64,000 bases of DNA from NCBI GenBank assembly GCA_017936765.1, contig JAGBEX010000043.1, positions 26,956 through 90,955 of the forward strand, in the 5' to 3' direction. A model generated the notes under the pieces. That model was not told where the DNA came from, did not search any database, and was given only the letters and a program-made list of their open reading frames with translations. The position numbers and the translations under genes are program-made. This stretch comes from Clostridia bacterium (lineage in GTDB: Bacteria > Bacillota > Clostridia > Christensenellales > Aristaeellaceae). Of this stretch, positions 22,647 through 31,249 are shown piece by piece (the stretch's first letter is position 1; every line of letters begins with the position of its first letter).

Positions 22647-25367
22647 TTATTGGGCAGCGAAGTCCATCTGGATGGCGCCGGTGTAGCCATCGGTGAGGGC
22701 GGTGCGCTCCACGGTCAGCTCATAGCTGCCGACGTTGCTGCCGGGATAGACGGCGAAGATGACCACCTTACCGCTGCTCTTTGCCCCGGAGGGAACGCGG
22801 ATGTACACCTCCTCGCCAGCGGCGGCCTCGTAGGTGGTGGTCCAGTCGGTGACGGTCACGGTGACATCGGCACCCTCCAGCTGCTTCACGGTGAGCTTGT
22901 AGATGGCAGCGGCGTCCTCATAGGGCAGGGTGAGGCGGATGTTGGTGTTGGCGGCGCTGTAGGCCAGGGTTCGCTTGCTGTAGTACAGGTAGTCGGTTTC
23001 GCCGGAGGTTCCGGCGCTGTTTTCCATGGCGGCAAGACGGGTGCTGAAATCGTTCAGCTGGGCCGCGAAATCCTGCTGGGTCAGGGCGCTGCACTTGGCG
23101 ATGCCTTCCAGGGAGCAGGCGGGCAGATCCAGCAGATTGCCACCCTCGTCAAAGGCGGTGACCCCGCTGAACTCGATGACCTTGCGCTTGTCCGCAATGG
23201 CGATGGCGCTCTCCAGGTCGGCAGGCATATGGAACACATAGCCGGGGAGACTTTCGCCCACGAGCCGCAGGGTGACGCCGGAGATGTGGATGGCGGGGTA
23301 GCGGGCCATGGCAAGCGCGGTGGCGGTAGCGGATTCGGCAGAATACAGCGTCACGCCGCTGACCAGGTCGAAGCTGCCCTCGCCGGTGTACACCGCATCC
23401 ACATTGCTGATGTTGATCTCGCCCTCGAAGTAGCGACCGTAGTCGCAGCGCAGGTTCACCAGCTGATGCACCCAGTCCGTCAGTACCTGGCAGTTCGTGA
23501 TGTTCAGCGCGCCCTTGCCGTAGCCGAAGTTCAGCGTGTGGCCGTAGATGCGGCAATTGTGGATGGTGACGTTGGCGAAGTAGTCATGCACGTCCACGCG
23601 GTTCAATTCGCATCCTTCAAAGGTGACCTCCTTGGCACCGTTGAGGCCAACGCAGCCCCAGTAGCCCAGGAGGTTGCAGTCGCGCACGGTGAGGTCCAGC
23701 ACGCAGGCAGCGTTGAGCAGATAGCCCGCCACGCCGCGGGGATAGGCCTCCGTAGGCTTGCCGGCGATGTTGATGCCCTTGACGTTCTCCATGGTCACGT
23801 CGGCGCAGTTGTTCAGGGTGAACACGCTGCCGCGGTAGCCGGTGTTCTGGGTGGTGCGGCGGTTGGGGTGGATGACGAAATCCCGCAGGACCACATTGCT
23901 GCGCTCGCAGCGCAGGAAGTACACCGCCACGGAGGCAAAGCCTACGTCAAATTCCAGGGTACAGCCGCGGAAGGTGAGCTGGGTGGCGGGATAGCGGGAG
24001 AAGGTGACCTGGGTGGATTCGCGGGCGTCGTCGATGGCGGGGCTGTAGACATAGCCATCCATGCCGTGGCGGATGATCTCCTTGCGATCCTCGGTGGTGA
24101 TCTCGCCATCGTTGTAGCGGGTGGCGTCGCCGGGGTGGGTGAGGATGAACAGGCCGTTGGGCTGGTAGCCGGTTTCGGCAGAAGGCCAGCGGGTGGCGAA
24201 CTGCCGGATGTCGCTCAGGTCGATGCCCTCGGCCTCGTAGTAGGTCTGGCCGCCCAGCCAATAGGTGCCGTTGCGGTTGTAGCTGTCGATGAGCATGGTG
24301 GAGCCGCTGAGATCCACGTTGTGGTTGTTCACATACAGCCAGCCGGAGCAGGCCTTGTAGATGGTGCCGCCGTGCTGGACAACATCGCAGCGGCACTTCT
24401 CACCGATGAAATGGGCGCGGTACATGGCCTCGTAGTCGTCGTGGGTGCCGTCCAGATAGGCACCGCAGGCGGCGTAGCTCACCTGGGAGACCTTGCCGGA
24501 AAGCAGCGTGGCCGGGGAGCAGGGCAGCAGGAAGGATGCGAACAGGGCGGTGAGATCGGTGCAGGGGATGGGGTCAAACAGGTAGCTGCCGTTGAGCGTG
24601 GCGCCGTCCTCGGTGATCTTGCGGCACAGGTGCAGGGTGCCGTCCTTGATGAGCAGGGTGTCGGTGACATCGCCCAGGCGGCGAAGGGTGTAGTCAGCAC
24701 CCTCCACGGTAAGGGTGGCGCTGCCGCCATCGGTCAGGCTGTTGAAGATGGCCTGCACGCTCTCGGTCAGCACGGGCTGGGCGGCTTCCAGCACGGTGAG
24801 CTGGTCGGCTTCGGGCAGGGCGTTGATCTCCTCCCAGGTGACCTCCAGGGTGATGGCGCCGGAGCCGATGGTGCTGCGGGCGGCCTGGGCGGCGGCATCG
24901 GCCTGCTGGGCGGCGGCGCTGGCCTGGGCAGAGGCGGCCTCCATGACCTCGATCTGCGCCAGCATGGCGGTGAGGTCGGGGACGATGTCCTCCGGGTCAG
25001 TGATGGCGTCGGTGCGGCTGGCCGCCACGTGGCCTTCGCCCCAGAAGATGGTGCTGGTGCAGCCCTCCAGCGTCAGCTTGATGATCAGGCTGAAGCGGCC
25101 ATTGCGGGTGTAGCAGGCAGCGGGCAGGGTGAGGGCAGCGCAGCCCTCTTCCACTGCGCCGGTGATGGGGACGGTGACACCATCGGCACGGATGAAATAG
25201 CCGCTGACGCTGGCACCGGTGGTGTCAACCGGGACGCCGCTACGGGTGCAGGCGATGCTGAAGCGGTGCGCCTGCTGGTCGTGGGTGAGCAGGGCGGGGC
25301 GGATGGGCTGCATGGTCACGCCACGATCCAGGTCGGTGAGGAAGGAAAGGGTGGTGCGGATCGGCAT
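22647..25367 (-). CDS. BppU-like baseplate protein with right-handed beta-helix
   Basis: A 906-residue protein, probably host-binding. Residues about 1-130 match the N-terminal domain of baseplate upper proteins (RGVTMQPIRPALLTHDQQAH, with GVTVPITGAV). A short Ala-rich coiled coil (140-170) leads to a long domain (about 320-720) with recurring short turns such as LRDFVIHPN, VTMENVKGINI, LTVRDCNLLGY and VTIHNCRIYGH, typical of pectate-lyase-like beta-helices. The last 100 residues form a beta tip. AAAGGAGG is 7 bases before the ATG. In most phages this gene lies after Dit and Tal; here it comes first. Confidence 0.8.
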   Translation of the reverse strand: MPIRTTLSFLTDLDRGVTMQPIRPALLTHDQQAHRFSIACTRSGVPVDTTGASVSGYFIRADGVTVPITGAVEEGCAALTLPAACYTRNGRFSLIIKLTLEGCTSTIFWGEGHVAASRTDAITDPEDIVPDLTAMLAQIEVMEAASAQASAAAQQADAAAQAARSTIGSGAITLEVTWEEINALPEADQLTVLEAAQPVLTESVQAIFNSLTDGGSATLTVEGADYTLRRLGDVTDTLLIKDGTLHLCRKITEDGATLNGSYLFDPIPCTDLTALFASFLLPCSPATLLSGKVSQVSYAACGAYLDGTHDDYEAMYRAHFIGEKCRCDVVQHGGTIYKACSGWLYVNNHNVDLSGSTMLIDSYNRNGTYWLGGQTYYEAEGIDLSDIRQFATRWPSAETGYQPNGLFILTHPGDATRYNDGEITTEDRKEIIRHGMDGYVYSPAIDDARESTQVTFSRYPATQLTFRGCTLEFDVGFASVAVYFLRCERSNVVLRDFVIHPNRRTTQNTGYRGSVFTLNNCADVTMENVKGINIAGKPTEAYPRGVAGYLLNAACVLDLTVRDCNLLGYWGCVGLNGAKEVTFEGCELNRVDVHDYFANVTIHNCRIYGHTLNFGYGKGALNITNCQVLTDWVHQLVNLRCDYGRYFEGEINISNVDAVYTGEGSFDLVSGVTLYSAESATATALAMARYPAIHISGVTLRLVGESLPGYVFHMPADLESAIAIADKRKVIEFSGVTAFDEGGNLLDLPACSLEGIAKCSALTQQDFAAQLNDFSTRLAAMENSAGTSGETDYLYYSKRTLAYSAANTNIRLTLPYEDAAAIYKLTVKQLEGADVTVTVTDWTTTYEAAAGEEVYIRVPSGAKSSGKVVIFAVYPGSNVGSYELTVERTALTDGYTGAIQMDFAAQ

Positions 25368-25393
25368 TGATACGCCTCCTTTGGCAAGAATAA

Positions 25394-25425
25394 AACAGAG
25401 CCGGGTCAAATGACCCAGCTCTGTT
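25394..25425 (-). terminator. Terminator of the secreted-protein gene
   Basis: AACAGAGC-GGGTCA pairs with TGACCC-GCTCTGTT (one unmatched base each side), and the minus-strand arm runs into TTTTATTCTT. It stands between the 25489-26073 gene and the phage cassette. Confidence 0.82.
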
Positions 25426-25488
25426 GATATCAGCTTACCACCCTGCCCGTGGACACGCAACGACGGCGATGGACATGATGGACGGTAT

Positions 25489-26073
25489 TTACTCCTTGAA
25501 CTCGATGGCGTCCAGCTTGTTCAGCAGGGCGTCCACTTCCTCCATGGAGGAACCGGTGAGGGTGAAGATGTAGCTGCCTGCGTCGCCACCCATGGGGACG
25601 TAGAGCTGCACCATGTACAGGGTGGCCTTCAGGTCAAGGCCTGCAGCGGTGTAGTCGGCATCGTAGGACATGATCAGGGTCATGGAGCCGGTCTCCTCAT
25701 CGCGTTCGGCGATCAGCAGCGCCTCGTTGGACACGGCGACGCCCTGGGCGGCCAGACCCTGGGCAGACTGGGTCAGCACCAGGTTGCCGAAGGTGGTGGC
25801 ATCGATTTCGCCCAGCGCACTCACGTCCTCGGAGGTCCACACGGCGTTGATGTTGGAGTGCATGGTGGCCGTTTCGTCGTAATCGGGGTAGAGCATGAAC
25901 AGCACCTGGCCATTGGCCTTTTCACCCTTCTGGAGGGCGTCGGTGGCGTTCATGGTGATGGTGAAGTCGTCAAATTCCACTGCGTAGGCATCGGGGTTGG
26001 AAGCCGCTTCGCCCAGGGCGATGGCAGGCAGCAGGAGCATGAGGCTCAAAAGCAGCGCAAGAATCTTTTTCAT
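25489..26073 (-). CDS. Secreted protein of unknown function
   Basis: A 194-residue protein with a clear Sec signal (MKKILALLLSLMLLLPAIALG, cut near ALG-EAA). The rest is mixed alpha/beta with no recognised motif; acidic overall. GGAGGAGG is 7 bases before the ATG. It is monocistronic with its own promoter (26107-26135) and terminator. No cysteines remain after cleavage. It may be a small cell-surface or spore-associated factor, but nothing in the sequence shows this. Confidence 0.72.
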   Translation of the reverse strand: MKKILALLLSLMLLLPAIALGEAASNPDAYAVEFDDFTITMNATDALQKGEKANGQVLFMLYPDYDETATMHSNINAVWTSEDVSALGEIDATTFGNLVLTQSAQGLAAQGVAVSNEALLIAERDEETGSMTLIMSYDADYTAAGLDLKATLYMVQLYVPMGGDAGSYIFTLTGSSMEEVDALLNKLDAIEFKE

Positions 26074-26106
26074 GGGTATTCCTCCTCCAAACAATTTGGT
26101 GATTTC

Positions 26107-26135
26107 ACTTTACCATAAAAAAGCGGCGGATGCAA
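26107..26135 (-). promoter_or_regulatory. Probable promoter of the 25489-26073 gene
   Basis: Minus strand: TTGCAT (26130-26135), 17-base spacer, TAAAGT (26107-26112). Confidence 0.55.
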
Positions 26136-26148
26136 GCAATGGATTGTA

Positions 26149-27420
26149 CTATTCCTGTTTCGCCCGGCGGAGGATGGCGGCATTCCAGCCAACGGAAATG
26201 ACCTGCCCCAGCATGGCGGCCATGGCCGCGCCAAAGAGCCGCACCTGGGGCAGCGGCACCAGCAGCGCGGCACACAAAAGTGAGGCGAGACTGCTGACGA
26301 TGGTGGCGGTGAGGGAGCGGCGCTGCAGGCCCAGACCGGTGATCATGCCCATTTGCACCTGATGCAGAGCAAAGAGCAGCGCCAGGGGACACATGAAGCG
26401 CACCAGCGGTGCCAGGGCGGGCGTGTGATAGAGGTGAAGGCTGAGGAAATCAGCGGTGAGGTACAGCCCGGCAGAAGAGGCAAGGCCGATAAGCAGCGCG
26501 GGGCGCAGCAGGCGCTGCATGGTGCAGCGCAGGGCGCGGGGATCGCCCTCGGCACGGGAGATGGCTGGGGTGGTGATCATGCACAGGGCGCTGGTGACCA
26601 CCCCGGGGATGAGCATCAGGGGCATGGCCATGCCGGTCATCAGGCCGAACTGGGCGGTGGCGGCGGTGGCGCTCAAGCCGGAATGCCGCAGGCACACCGG
26701 CAGCAGCACAGCCTCCAGCGTGCGCATTCCGGTGAGAAACAGCCGGGACAGCGTGGTGGGCGCAGCCAGGTGGAAGATCTGCCTTTGCAGCGCTCTGCTG
26801 GGGGCGGTCAGGTGGTGGCGCAGGGGGATGGCGCGGCGGAAGATGATCACCACCACCAGGGCGGCCACGGCCTCGGCAGCGCCGGGCAGGGCGGCGGATA
26901 TGCCGGTGGAGGCACCGCGCAGGCTCAGCACCAGGGCGATGGTGAGCAGAAAGCGCACGCCCTGCTCGGCACACTCGGCAGCGGCGGGGAGCAGGGTGTT
27001 TTCCAGCCCGTAGCAGTAGCCGCAATACACGCTGCACAGCCCCAAAAGCAGAATGTCCGGCGCATTGAGCAAAATGGCGGGCAGGGTGCGCATATCCCCC
27101 AAAAGCCACGCAAAGCAGGGCGCCAGCAGGAGCAGGGCGGGGATCAGCCACAGGGCGGCGCGGGTCACCAGGTGCAGCCCGGCGCGCAGCACATTGGGGC
27201 GGTCGATGGCGGCCTGCTTGGCGGTGAGGCGGCTCATGGCGGCAGGGATGCCTGCGGTGACCGGGGTCAGCGCCAGCATTCCCACGGAATTGGCCATTTC
27301 CATCACACCCAGCGCCTCGGCTCCCATCCACCGGGCAAGCAGCAGCCGCAGGATGAACCCCAGGCCGCGGGTCAATCCGTTGCCCAGGGTGAGGATCAGG
27401 GCTTGCCGGGCAAGCGTCAT
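26149..27420 (-). CDS. SpoVB/MurJ-type oligosaccharide flippase
   Basis: A 423-residue membrane protein with about 12-14 hydrophobic helices, in the MVF/MOP exporter superfamily. The start LILTLGNGLTRGLGFILRLLLARWMGAE matches the first helix of the SpoVB/YtgP group (position of charged Arg in helix 1). It may move lipid-linked wall or cortex precursors across the membrane. GGAGG lies 8 bases before the chosen ATG; two earlier in-frame ATGs are inside or upstream of that site. It is monocistronic and divergent from the dCMP deaminase gene. Confidence 0.82.
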   Translation of the reverse strand: MTLARQALILTLGNGLTRGLGFILRLLLARWMGAEALGVMEMANSVGMLALTPVTAGIPAAMSRLTAKQAAIDRPNVLRAGLHLVTRAALWLIPALLLLAPCFAWLLGDMRTLPAILLNAPDILLLGLCSVYCGYCYGLENTLLPAAAECAEQGVRFLLTIALVLSLRGASTGISAALPGAAEAVAALVVVIIFRRAIPLRHHLTAPSRALQRQIFHLAAPTTLSRLFLTGMRTLEAVLLPVCLRHSGLSATAATAQFGLMTGMAMPLMLIPGVVTSALCMITTPAISRAEGDPRALRCTMQRLLRPALLIGLASSAGLYLTADFLSLHLYHTPALAPLVRFMCPLALLFALHQVQMGMITGLGLQRRSLTATIVSSLASLLCAALLVPLPQVRLFGAAMAAMLGQVISVGWNAAILRRAKQE

Positions 27421-27467
27421 GCACATCGCCTCCATTCGGGGAAGCGTATGCAGCGGCAAAGCAGAAA

Positions 27468-27496
27468 TTGACAAGCGGCATGGGACTATGTATAAT
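27468..27496 (+). promoter_or_regulatory. Promoter of the dCMP deaminase gene
   Basis: TTGACA (27468-27473), 17-base spacer, TATAAT (27491-27496): both boxes match the consensus exactly. Confidence 0.88.
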
Positions 27497-27525
27497 GAGA
27501 AAAAACGTTGAAGGCGGCGATTGGC

Positions 27526-27984
27526 ATGGATAAATGGGATAAGCGGTTTATGGAAATGGCGCACGTGATCGCAGGCTGGACAAGCTGCTATGTGGAGGGC
27601 AGGAGCATCGGCTGCGTGATTGTGAAGGACAAGCGCATTATGACCACCGGCTACAATGGTGCACCCGCCGGACTGAAGACCTGCCGGGAACGCAAGGAAT
27701 GTATGCGCCGCAAGCTGGGCATTGCCTCCGGCACCCGGGCGGAACTGTGCTACGCCATCCATGCGGAGCAGAACGCCATCATTCAGGCGGCGAAGCTGGG
27801 TGTGTCCATCGATGGTGCGACCCTCTACTGCACCCACCAGCCCTGCAGCGTGTGCGCGAAGATGATCATCAACGCGGGCATCAAGCGGGTGGTGTATCAG
27901 GAGGGATACCCGGATTCCTTCTCGCTGGAGATTTTTGATGAGGCGGGGATTTTGCTGGAGAAGTATGTTCCCGAAGAGGCGTAA
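27526..27984 (+). CDS. Deoxycytidylate deaminase (ComEB-like)
   Basis: Converts dCMP to dUMP for thymidylate synthesis. The 152-residue protein has the zinc motifs HAEQNAII (ligand His and catalytic Glu) and PCSVCAKMII (two Cys ligands), and the SVGxxIV/YNGAPAG region typical of dCMP deaminases. The ATG at 27526 gives the natural start MDKWDKRFMEMA; the TTG at 27508 is less likely. Monocistronic, with a near-perfect promoter and a 17-base-stem terminator. Confidence 0.92.
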   Translation: MDKWDKRFMEMAHVIAGWTSCYVEGRSIGCVIVKDKRIMTTGYNGAPAGLKTCRERKECMRRKLGIASGTRAELCYAIHAEQNAIIQAAKLGVSIDGATLYCTHQPCSVCAKMIINAGIKRVVYQEGYPDSFSLEIFDEAGILLEKYVPEEA

Positions 27985-27985
27985 A

Positions 27986-28023
27986 CGAAAAAGTGAGCTT
28001 GCTATGGCAAGCTCACTTTTTCG
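27986..28023 (+). terminator. Strong terminator after the dCMP deaminase gene
   Basis: A perfect 17-base stem (CGAAAAAGTGAGCTTGC and its complement) around loop TATG, with T-runs. Confidence 0.9.
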
Positions 28024-28290
28024 TTTGGGAATTATGAATTATGAATTAGGAATAATGAATTGAGAGTGGGGACGGCGGGCGATCGCAGATCGCCCCTACA
28101 GGTGTGCGTAAAAGTGACTTCTCCCGCGTCGCGGCGCGCCCGTTGCGCGGCGTGACCCCTGCTCGGAGATCGCTTGGATGGGCATCTCAGGATGGGAGTC
28201 CAGAGGGCCGAACGGCCCTTTGGCGGGATTCCCAAGGGCAGCGCCCTTGGGCGGGAGAGTGAAGAGAGGGCAGCGCCCTCTCTTCGTCCG
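28024..28290. repeat. Modular palindromic repeat block B
   Basis: No gene. It contains GGGCGATCGCAGATCGCCC exactly as in block A, followed by the same CCCTACAGGTG, then CGCGTCGCGGCGCGCC/GCGCGGCGTGACCCC, AGGGCC/GGCCCT, AAGGGCAGCGCCCTT and AGAGGGCAGCGCCCTCT. Order of units is as in block A. Confidence 0.78.
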
Positions 28291-29067
28291 TTACTCCTTG
28301 GGGTTTGGTTCCTGGCCGACGCACCAGGAGCGGAGTTTGTTGACGGTGCGTTCCACGGCGTCCTGGCTGGTATACCAGGGTTCGTCGAGGTAGCGGTAGT
28401 CGAACTTTTTGATGAACCAGGAGATATCGTCCTGCATTCGGTTGAGGTTTTGGGTTTCCATATCGGTGAGGCGGGTGATGAAGTCGGCCACGTCCTTGGC
28501 GGGCAGCTCCTGGGGCGCCCACTGGATGAGGGTGGCCATATGGGGCAGGCACACGCCCTTGGAGGCATTGAACTTATTGCGGAACTCGGTATCGTTCTGA
28601 TACAGGTGGAAGAAGGTATGCAGGTAGCGATCCATGTTCTCCTGGATGCTATCGCACAGGATGCAGCTGGAGGCCATGGTGCTGATCTCCTCGGCGATCT
28701 TCTCCATATCGGCCCTGGCGGCGGAACCCTTCTTCAGGCGCTCCAGCATGGAGGCGCTGGAATAGGCATGGGCGGCCTTTTGCAGGGAAGCGAAGGCCTT
28801 CTCGGTACGGCGGCGGGTCTCGGTCAGGTGGGATTCCAGCATCAGCGCATGGCCCAGGCGGTTGCTCATGGAGAAGAGCATGGCGTGGTGATGGGGGCAG
28901 AAGCCCTTATCGTTGACCTGGATGCGGGTATCCGGCTCCATGACGGAGGCGCCCAGGTAGCGCTCGGCCTCGCCCAGCTCGGTCTTGCGGTGGAGGGCGC
29001 AGAGCAGGCACTCACCCTCCAGCTTGAGGGAGTCCCACACGGGGATGGTATCGATATGGTAGCGCAC
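28291..29067 (-). CDS. DUF6062 family cysteine-rich protein
   Basis: A 258-residue cytoplasmic protein with two similar halves, each holding a CxxC and a later Cys-Pro-His type motif: ECLLC with FCPHHH, then SCILC with VCLPHM. This suggests two metal or Fe-S sites in a duplicated fold (inference). I recall this as the DUF6062 family of Clostridia; no function is established. The start is GTG with AAAGGATG 7 bases before. It lies 21 bases after a chromate-transporter pair and is probably in that operon. Confidence 0.78.
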   Translation of the reverse strand: MRYHIDTIPVWDSLKLEGECLLCALHRKTELGEAERYLGASVMEPDTRIQVNDKGFCPHHHAMLFSMSNRLGHALMLESHLTETRRRTEKAFASLQKAAHAYSSASMLERLKKGSAARADMEKIAEEISTMASSCILCDSIQENMDRYLHTFFHLYQNDTEFRNKFNASKGVCLPHMATLIQWAPQELPAKDVADFITRLTDMETQNLNRMQDDISWFIKKFDYRYLDEPWYTSQDAVERTVNKLRSWCVGQEPNPKE

Positions 29068-29088
29068 GGGAACACATCCTTTCGGAGC

Positions 29089-29649
29089 TTACATCTTCAG
29101 CAGAATACCGGCCACGGCACCCATGGCGATGAACACGATGGGGTGCAGCTTTTTCATGGGCTTCCAGTACATCAGCGCCACCAGGATGGCGTAGAGAATC
29201 AGGGCGATCCAGTTGATGGAGGCAAGGAAGGTATCGGCTTGGTGGAGGAGGGCGATCTTCATCACGGAGAAGCCGGCGGCGGCGATGAGGCCGGCCACGG
29301 CGGGACGCATGAAGGAGAACATATTCTGCACCAGGGGATTATTCTGATAGGCGTTCATGGCCTTGGCAACGAACAGGATGATGATCAGGGACGGCAGCAC
29401 CAGGCTCAGGGTGGCCAGCACGCCGCCCAGGATGCCGAAGGAGGAGAAGCCCACATAGGTGGCCATGTTGACGCCGATGGGGCCGGGAGTGGACTCGCCC
29501 ACGGCGATCATGTTGCCCAGCTCTTCGGCGGTGAACCAGTTATACTTCTCCTGCATCTGGGTCAGGAAGGGCAGGGTGGCCAGGCCGCCGCCCACGGCGA
29601 ACAGGCCGGTCTTGAAGAACTCGATGCACATCGTCAGCAGTTCGCTCAT
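29089..29649 (-). CDS. Chromate transporter (CHR) half-protein, second copy
   Basis: A 186-residue membrane protein equal to one half of ChrA. The CHR domain marks are seen: FAVGGGLATLPFL near the start and GESTPGPIGVNMATYVGF in the middle. In Clostridia such short CHR proteins occur as pairs that work together; the natural anion may be chromate, sulfate or another oxyanion. Its ATG overlaps the stop of the first half as ATGA, so the pair is coupled. Confidence 0.88.
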   Translation of the reverse strand: MSELLTMCIEFFKTGLFAVGGGLATLPFLTQMQEKYNWFTAEELGNMIAVGESTPGPIGVNMATYVGFSSFGILGGVLATLSLVLPSLIIILFVAKAMNAYQNNPLVQNMFSFMRPAVAGLIAAAGFSVMKIALLHQADTFLASINWIALILYAILVALMYWKPMKKLHPIVFIAMGAVAGILLKM

Positions 29650-30185
29650 GCCTTTTGCACCTTCTTTCCGAAAATGAAGCTCAGCACGGCGCAGGCCACC
29701 ACCACATACACGGGGGAGAGCTTGAGCAGCGCCACCACCACAAAGGCGATAATAGCCAGGGCGATGTGCCAATGCTGCTTGACGTTGGACTTGAACAGCT
29801 TCACCACGCTGACGGTGATCAGCGCACACACGGCCACGCGGATGCCCGCAAAGGCGTTCTGCACCCACACGATATCCATAAAGTTTTCCAGCACCAGGGC
29901 GATGATGGTGATGATCACCATGGAGGGCGTCACCACGCCCAGGGTGGCCACAATGCCGCCGATGACGCCCTTGACCTTATAGCCCACAAAGGTGGCGGTG
30001 TTCACGGCAATGATGCCGGGGGTACACTGGCCAATGGCAAAGTAGTTCAGCAGTTCCTCGCTGGTGGCCCACTTGTGCTTGTTGACGATCTCCCGCTCCA
30101 GCATGGGCAGCATGGCGTAGCCGCCGCCGAAGGTCAGCGCGCCGATGGTGAAAAAGGCGCGAAACAGGTCAAACAGAACTTTCAC
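29646..30185 (-). CDS. Chromate transporter (CHR) half-protein, first copy
   Basis: A 179-residue membrane protein with the marks FGGGYAMLPMLEREIV and GQCTPGIIAVNTATFVGY. The start is taken as the GTG at 30185, because AGGAGG lies 6 bases before it; an ATG two codons upstream touches the ribosome site. It heads the operon with the second half and the DUF6062 gene, under the promoter at 30220-30248. Confidence 0.88.
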   Translation of the reverse strand: MKVLFDLFRAFFTIGALTFGGGYAMLPMLEREIVNKHKWATSEELLNYFAIGQCTPGIIAVNTATFVGYKVKGVIGGIVATLGVVTPSMVIITIIALVLENFMDIVWVQNAFAGIRVAVCALITVSVVKLFKSNVKQHWHIALAIIAFVVVALLKLSPVYVVVACAVLSFIFGKKVQKA

Positions 30186-30219
30186 AACCATCCTCCTGAC
30201 AAAATGTTGATTCCTGCCT

Positions 30220-30248
30220 ATTATACGATGAATTTGAACCGGGTGCAA
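30220..30248 (-). promoter_or_regulatory. Promoter of the chromate transporter operon
   Basis: Minus strand: TTGCAC (30243-30248), 17-base spacer, TATAAT (30220-30225). Confidence 0.78.
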
Positions 30249-30283
30249 CCTATCGGCAGGAGAAATGCGCAGGGAAATGGGGC

Positions 30284-30313
30284 TTGCCTTGGCATGGGGT
30301 TATGCTATATAAT
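30284..30313 (+). promoter_or_regulatory. Probable promoter of the SPOR-protein/DRTGG transcript
   Basis: TTGCCT (30284-30289), 18-base spacer, TATAAT (30308-30313). Confidence 0.6.
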
Positions 30314-30383
30314 ATATTATAGATGAAATTGGCATGAAGACGCATACACACGCATACCCTTGCCTGAAAGGCAGGGGAAGAGC

Positions 30384-31217
30384 ATGGGACGTGTGGAAAA
30401 GAAAATGTACAGGCGCGCCAGGAGACAGGCTCTTTTGCGCAAGACGCTGGCGCTGGGTATTTTGGTATTGATCGGCCTGGGGGCGCTGATCCGGCTGCGG
30501 GGCATGGATGAGCTGGAGGCGCAGCACGTGCCGCAGCCCACGCCCACACCCGTGGCCTCCGCCTACGACGAAACCGTGGAGACCAGGGAAGTGACGCTGC
30601 CTGCGGAAAGCTGGTATGCCATTCAGACAGGGATCTACTCCACGGCAGAGGCGGCGCAGGAAAAGCGCGACGCCTATGCCCAGCGGGGCGCACCGGGGTA
30701 TGTGAACCAGGATGGCGAAAAGTGGCGGGTATACATTGCCTGCTATGGCGACAAGGACGATGCCGCGGCGGTGCGGGAGCGGCTCAGCGTGAATCAGGGT
30801 GTGGAGACCTACCTGCATAGCTGGGTATGCCCGGAGATCACCTTGCGGCTCACCGGCATGGTGGGGCAACTGGACGTGGTGGAGACCGGCCTGACGCTGA
30901 TGCACCAGGCGGCCAATGTGCTGCGGGACAACGCCGCGCTGCTGGATGGCGGCGAGCGTACCCTGGGTGAGGCGAGGAGCGTGGTGGCGGCGCTGGATGA
31001 GTCCATCCGGCTATGGCAGGACACCGCGGGGGACAGGTTCACCAGGCCCTATCCGGAACTGGTGGAGATGGAAATGCAATTGGCCGCCGGCTGGAAGGAA
31101 AAGCACGCCGCCCTGCAGGAAACGGAGAGCGCCACGGCGCTTTCTGCTGCAATGAAATTGCAGGCCATGGCGCTCTATGACGAAAGCTGCGCCCTGCGCC
31201 AGGCGCTGATGGAATGA
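30384..31217 (+). CDS. Membrane-anchored SPOR-domain protein
   Basis: A 277-residue protein: basic N-terminus, one transmembrane helix (TLALGILVLIGLGALI, about 22-37), a Pro/Thr linker (PQPTPTPVAS), then a SPOR-type peptidoglycan-binding domain (about 75-145; WYAIQTGIYSTAEAAQEKRD, WRVYIACYGDKDDA). The rest is helical. SPOR domains bind denuded glycan strands at septa or spore walls. The ATG at 30384 has AGGGGAAG upstream. The redox-locus genes follow 32 bases later, possibly on the same transcript. Confidence 0.82.
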   Translation: MGRVEKKMYRRARRQALLRKTLALGILVLIGLGALIRLRGMDELEAQHVPQPTPTPVASAYDETVETREVTLPAESWYAIQTGIYSTAEAAQEKRDAYAQRGAPGYVNQDGEKWRVYIACYGDKDDAAAVRERLSVNQGVETYLHSWVCPEITLRLTGMVGQLDVVETGLTLMHQAANVLRDNAALLDGGERTLGEARSVVAALDESIRLWQDTAGDRFTRPYPELVEMEMQLAAGWKEKHAALQETESATALSAAMKLQAMALYDESCALRQALME

Positions 31218-31249
31218 ATGCACATGATGCAGATAGAGGAGGAATACAC

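Larger units (their letters stand above)
18792..25367 (-). mobile_element. Phage-derived tail-tip and lysis cassette without head genes
   Basis: Seven minus-strand genes in tight order: BppU/beta-helix protein, Dit, Tal-like, 56-residue protein, NlpC/P60-SH3 lysin, XhlA-like protein, holin. No terminase, portal, capsid, tube, sheath, tape-measure, integrase or repressor gene lies on either side; tRNA genes are at one end and a secreted-protein gene at the other. Base composition and codon use resemble the host. It may be an old prophage remnant or a domesticated device. Confidence 0.75.

Noticed and set aside
18792..25367. Contractile tailocin or contractile injection system
   Set aside because: No sheath, tube, spike, baseplate wedge or AAA ATPase genes are present; Dit and Tal-like proteins point to a siphophage-type tip.
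22647..25367. Diversity-generating retroelement acting on the tail protein
   Set aside because: No reverse transcriptase gene and no template/variable repeat pair seen nearby.
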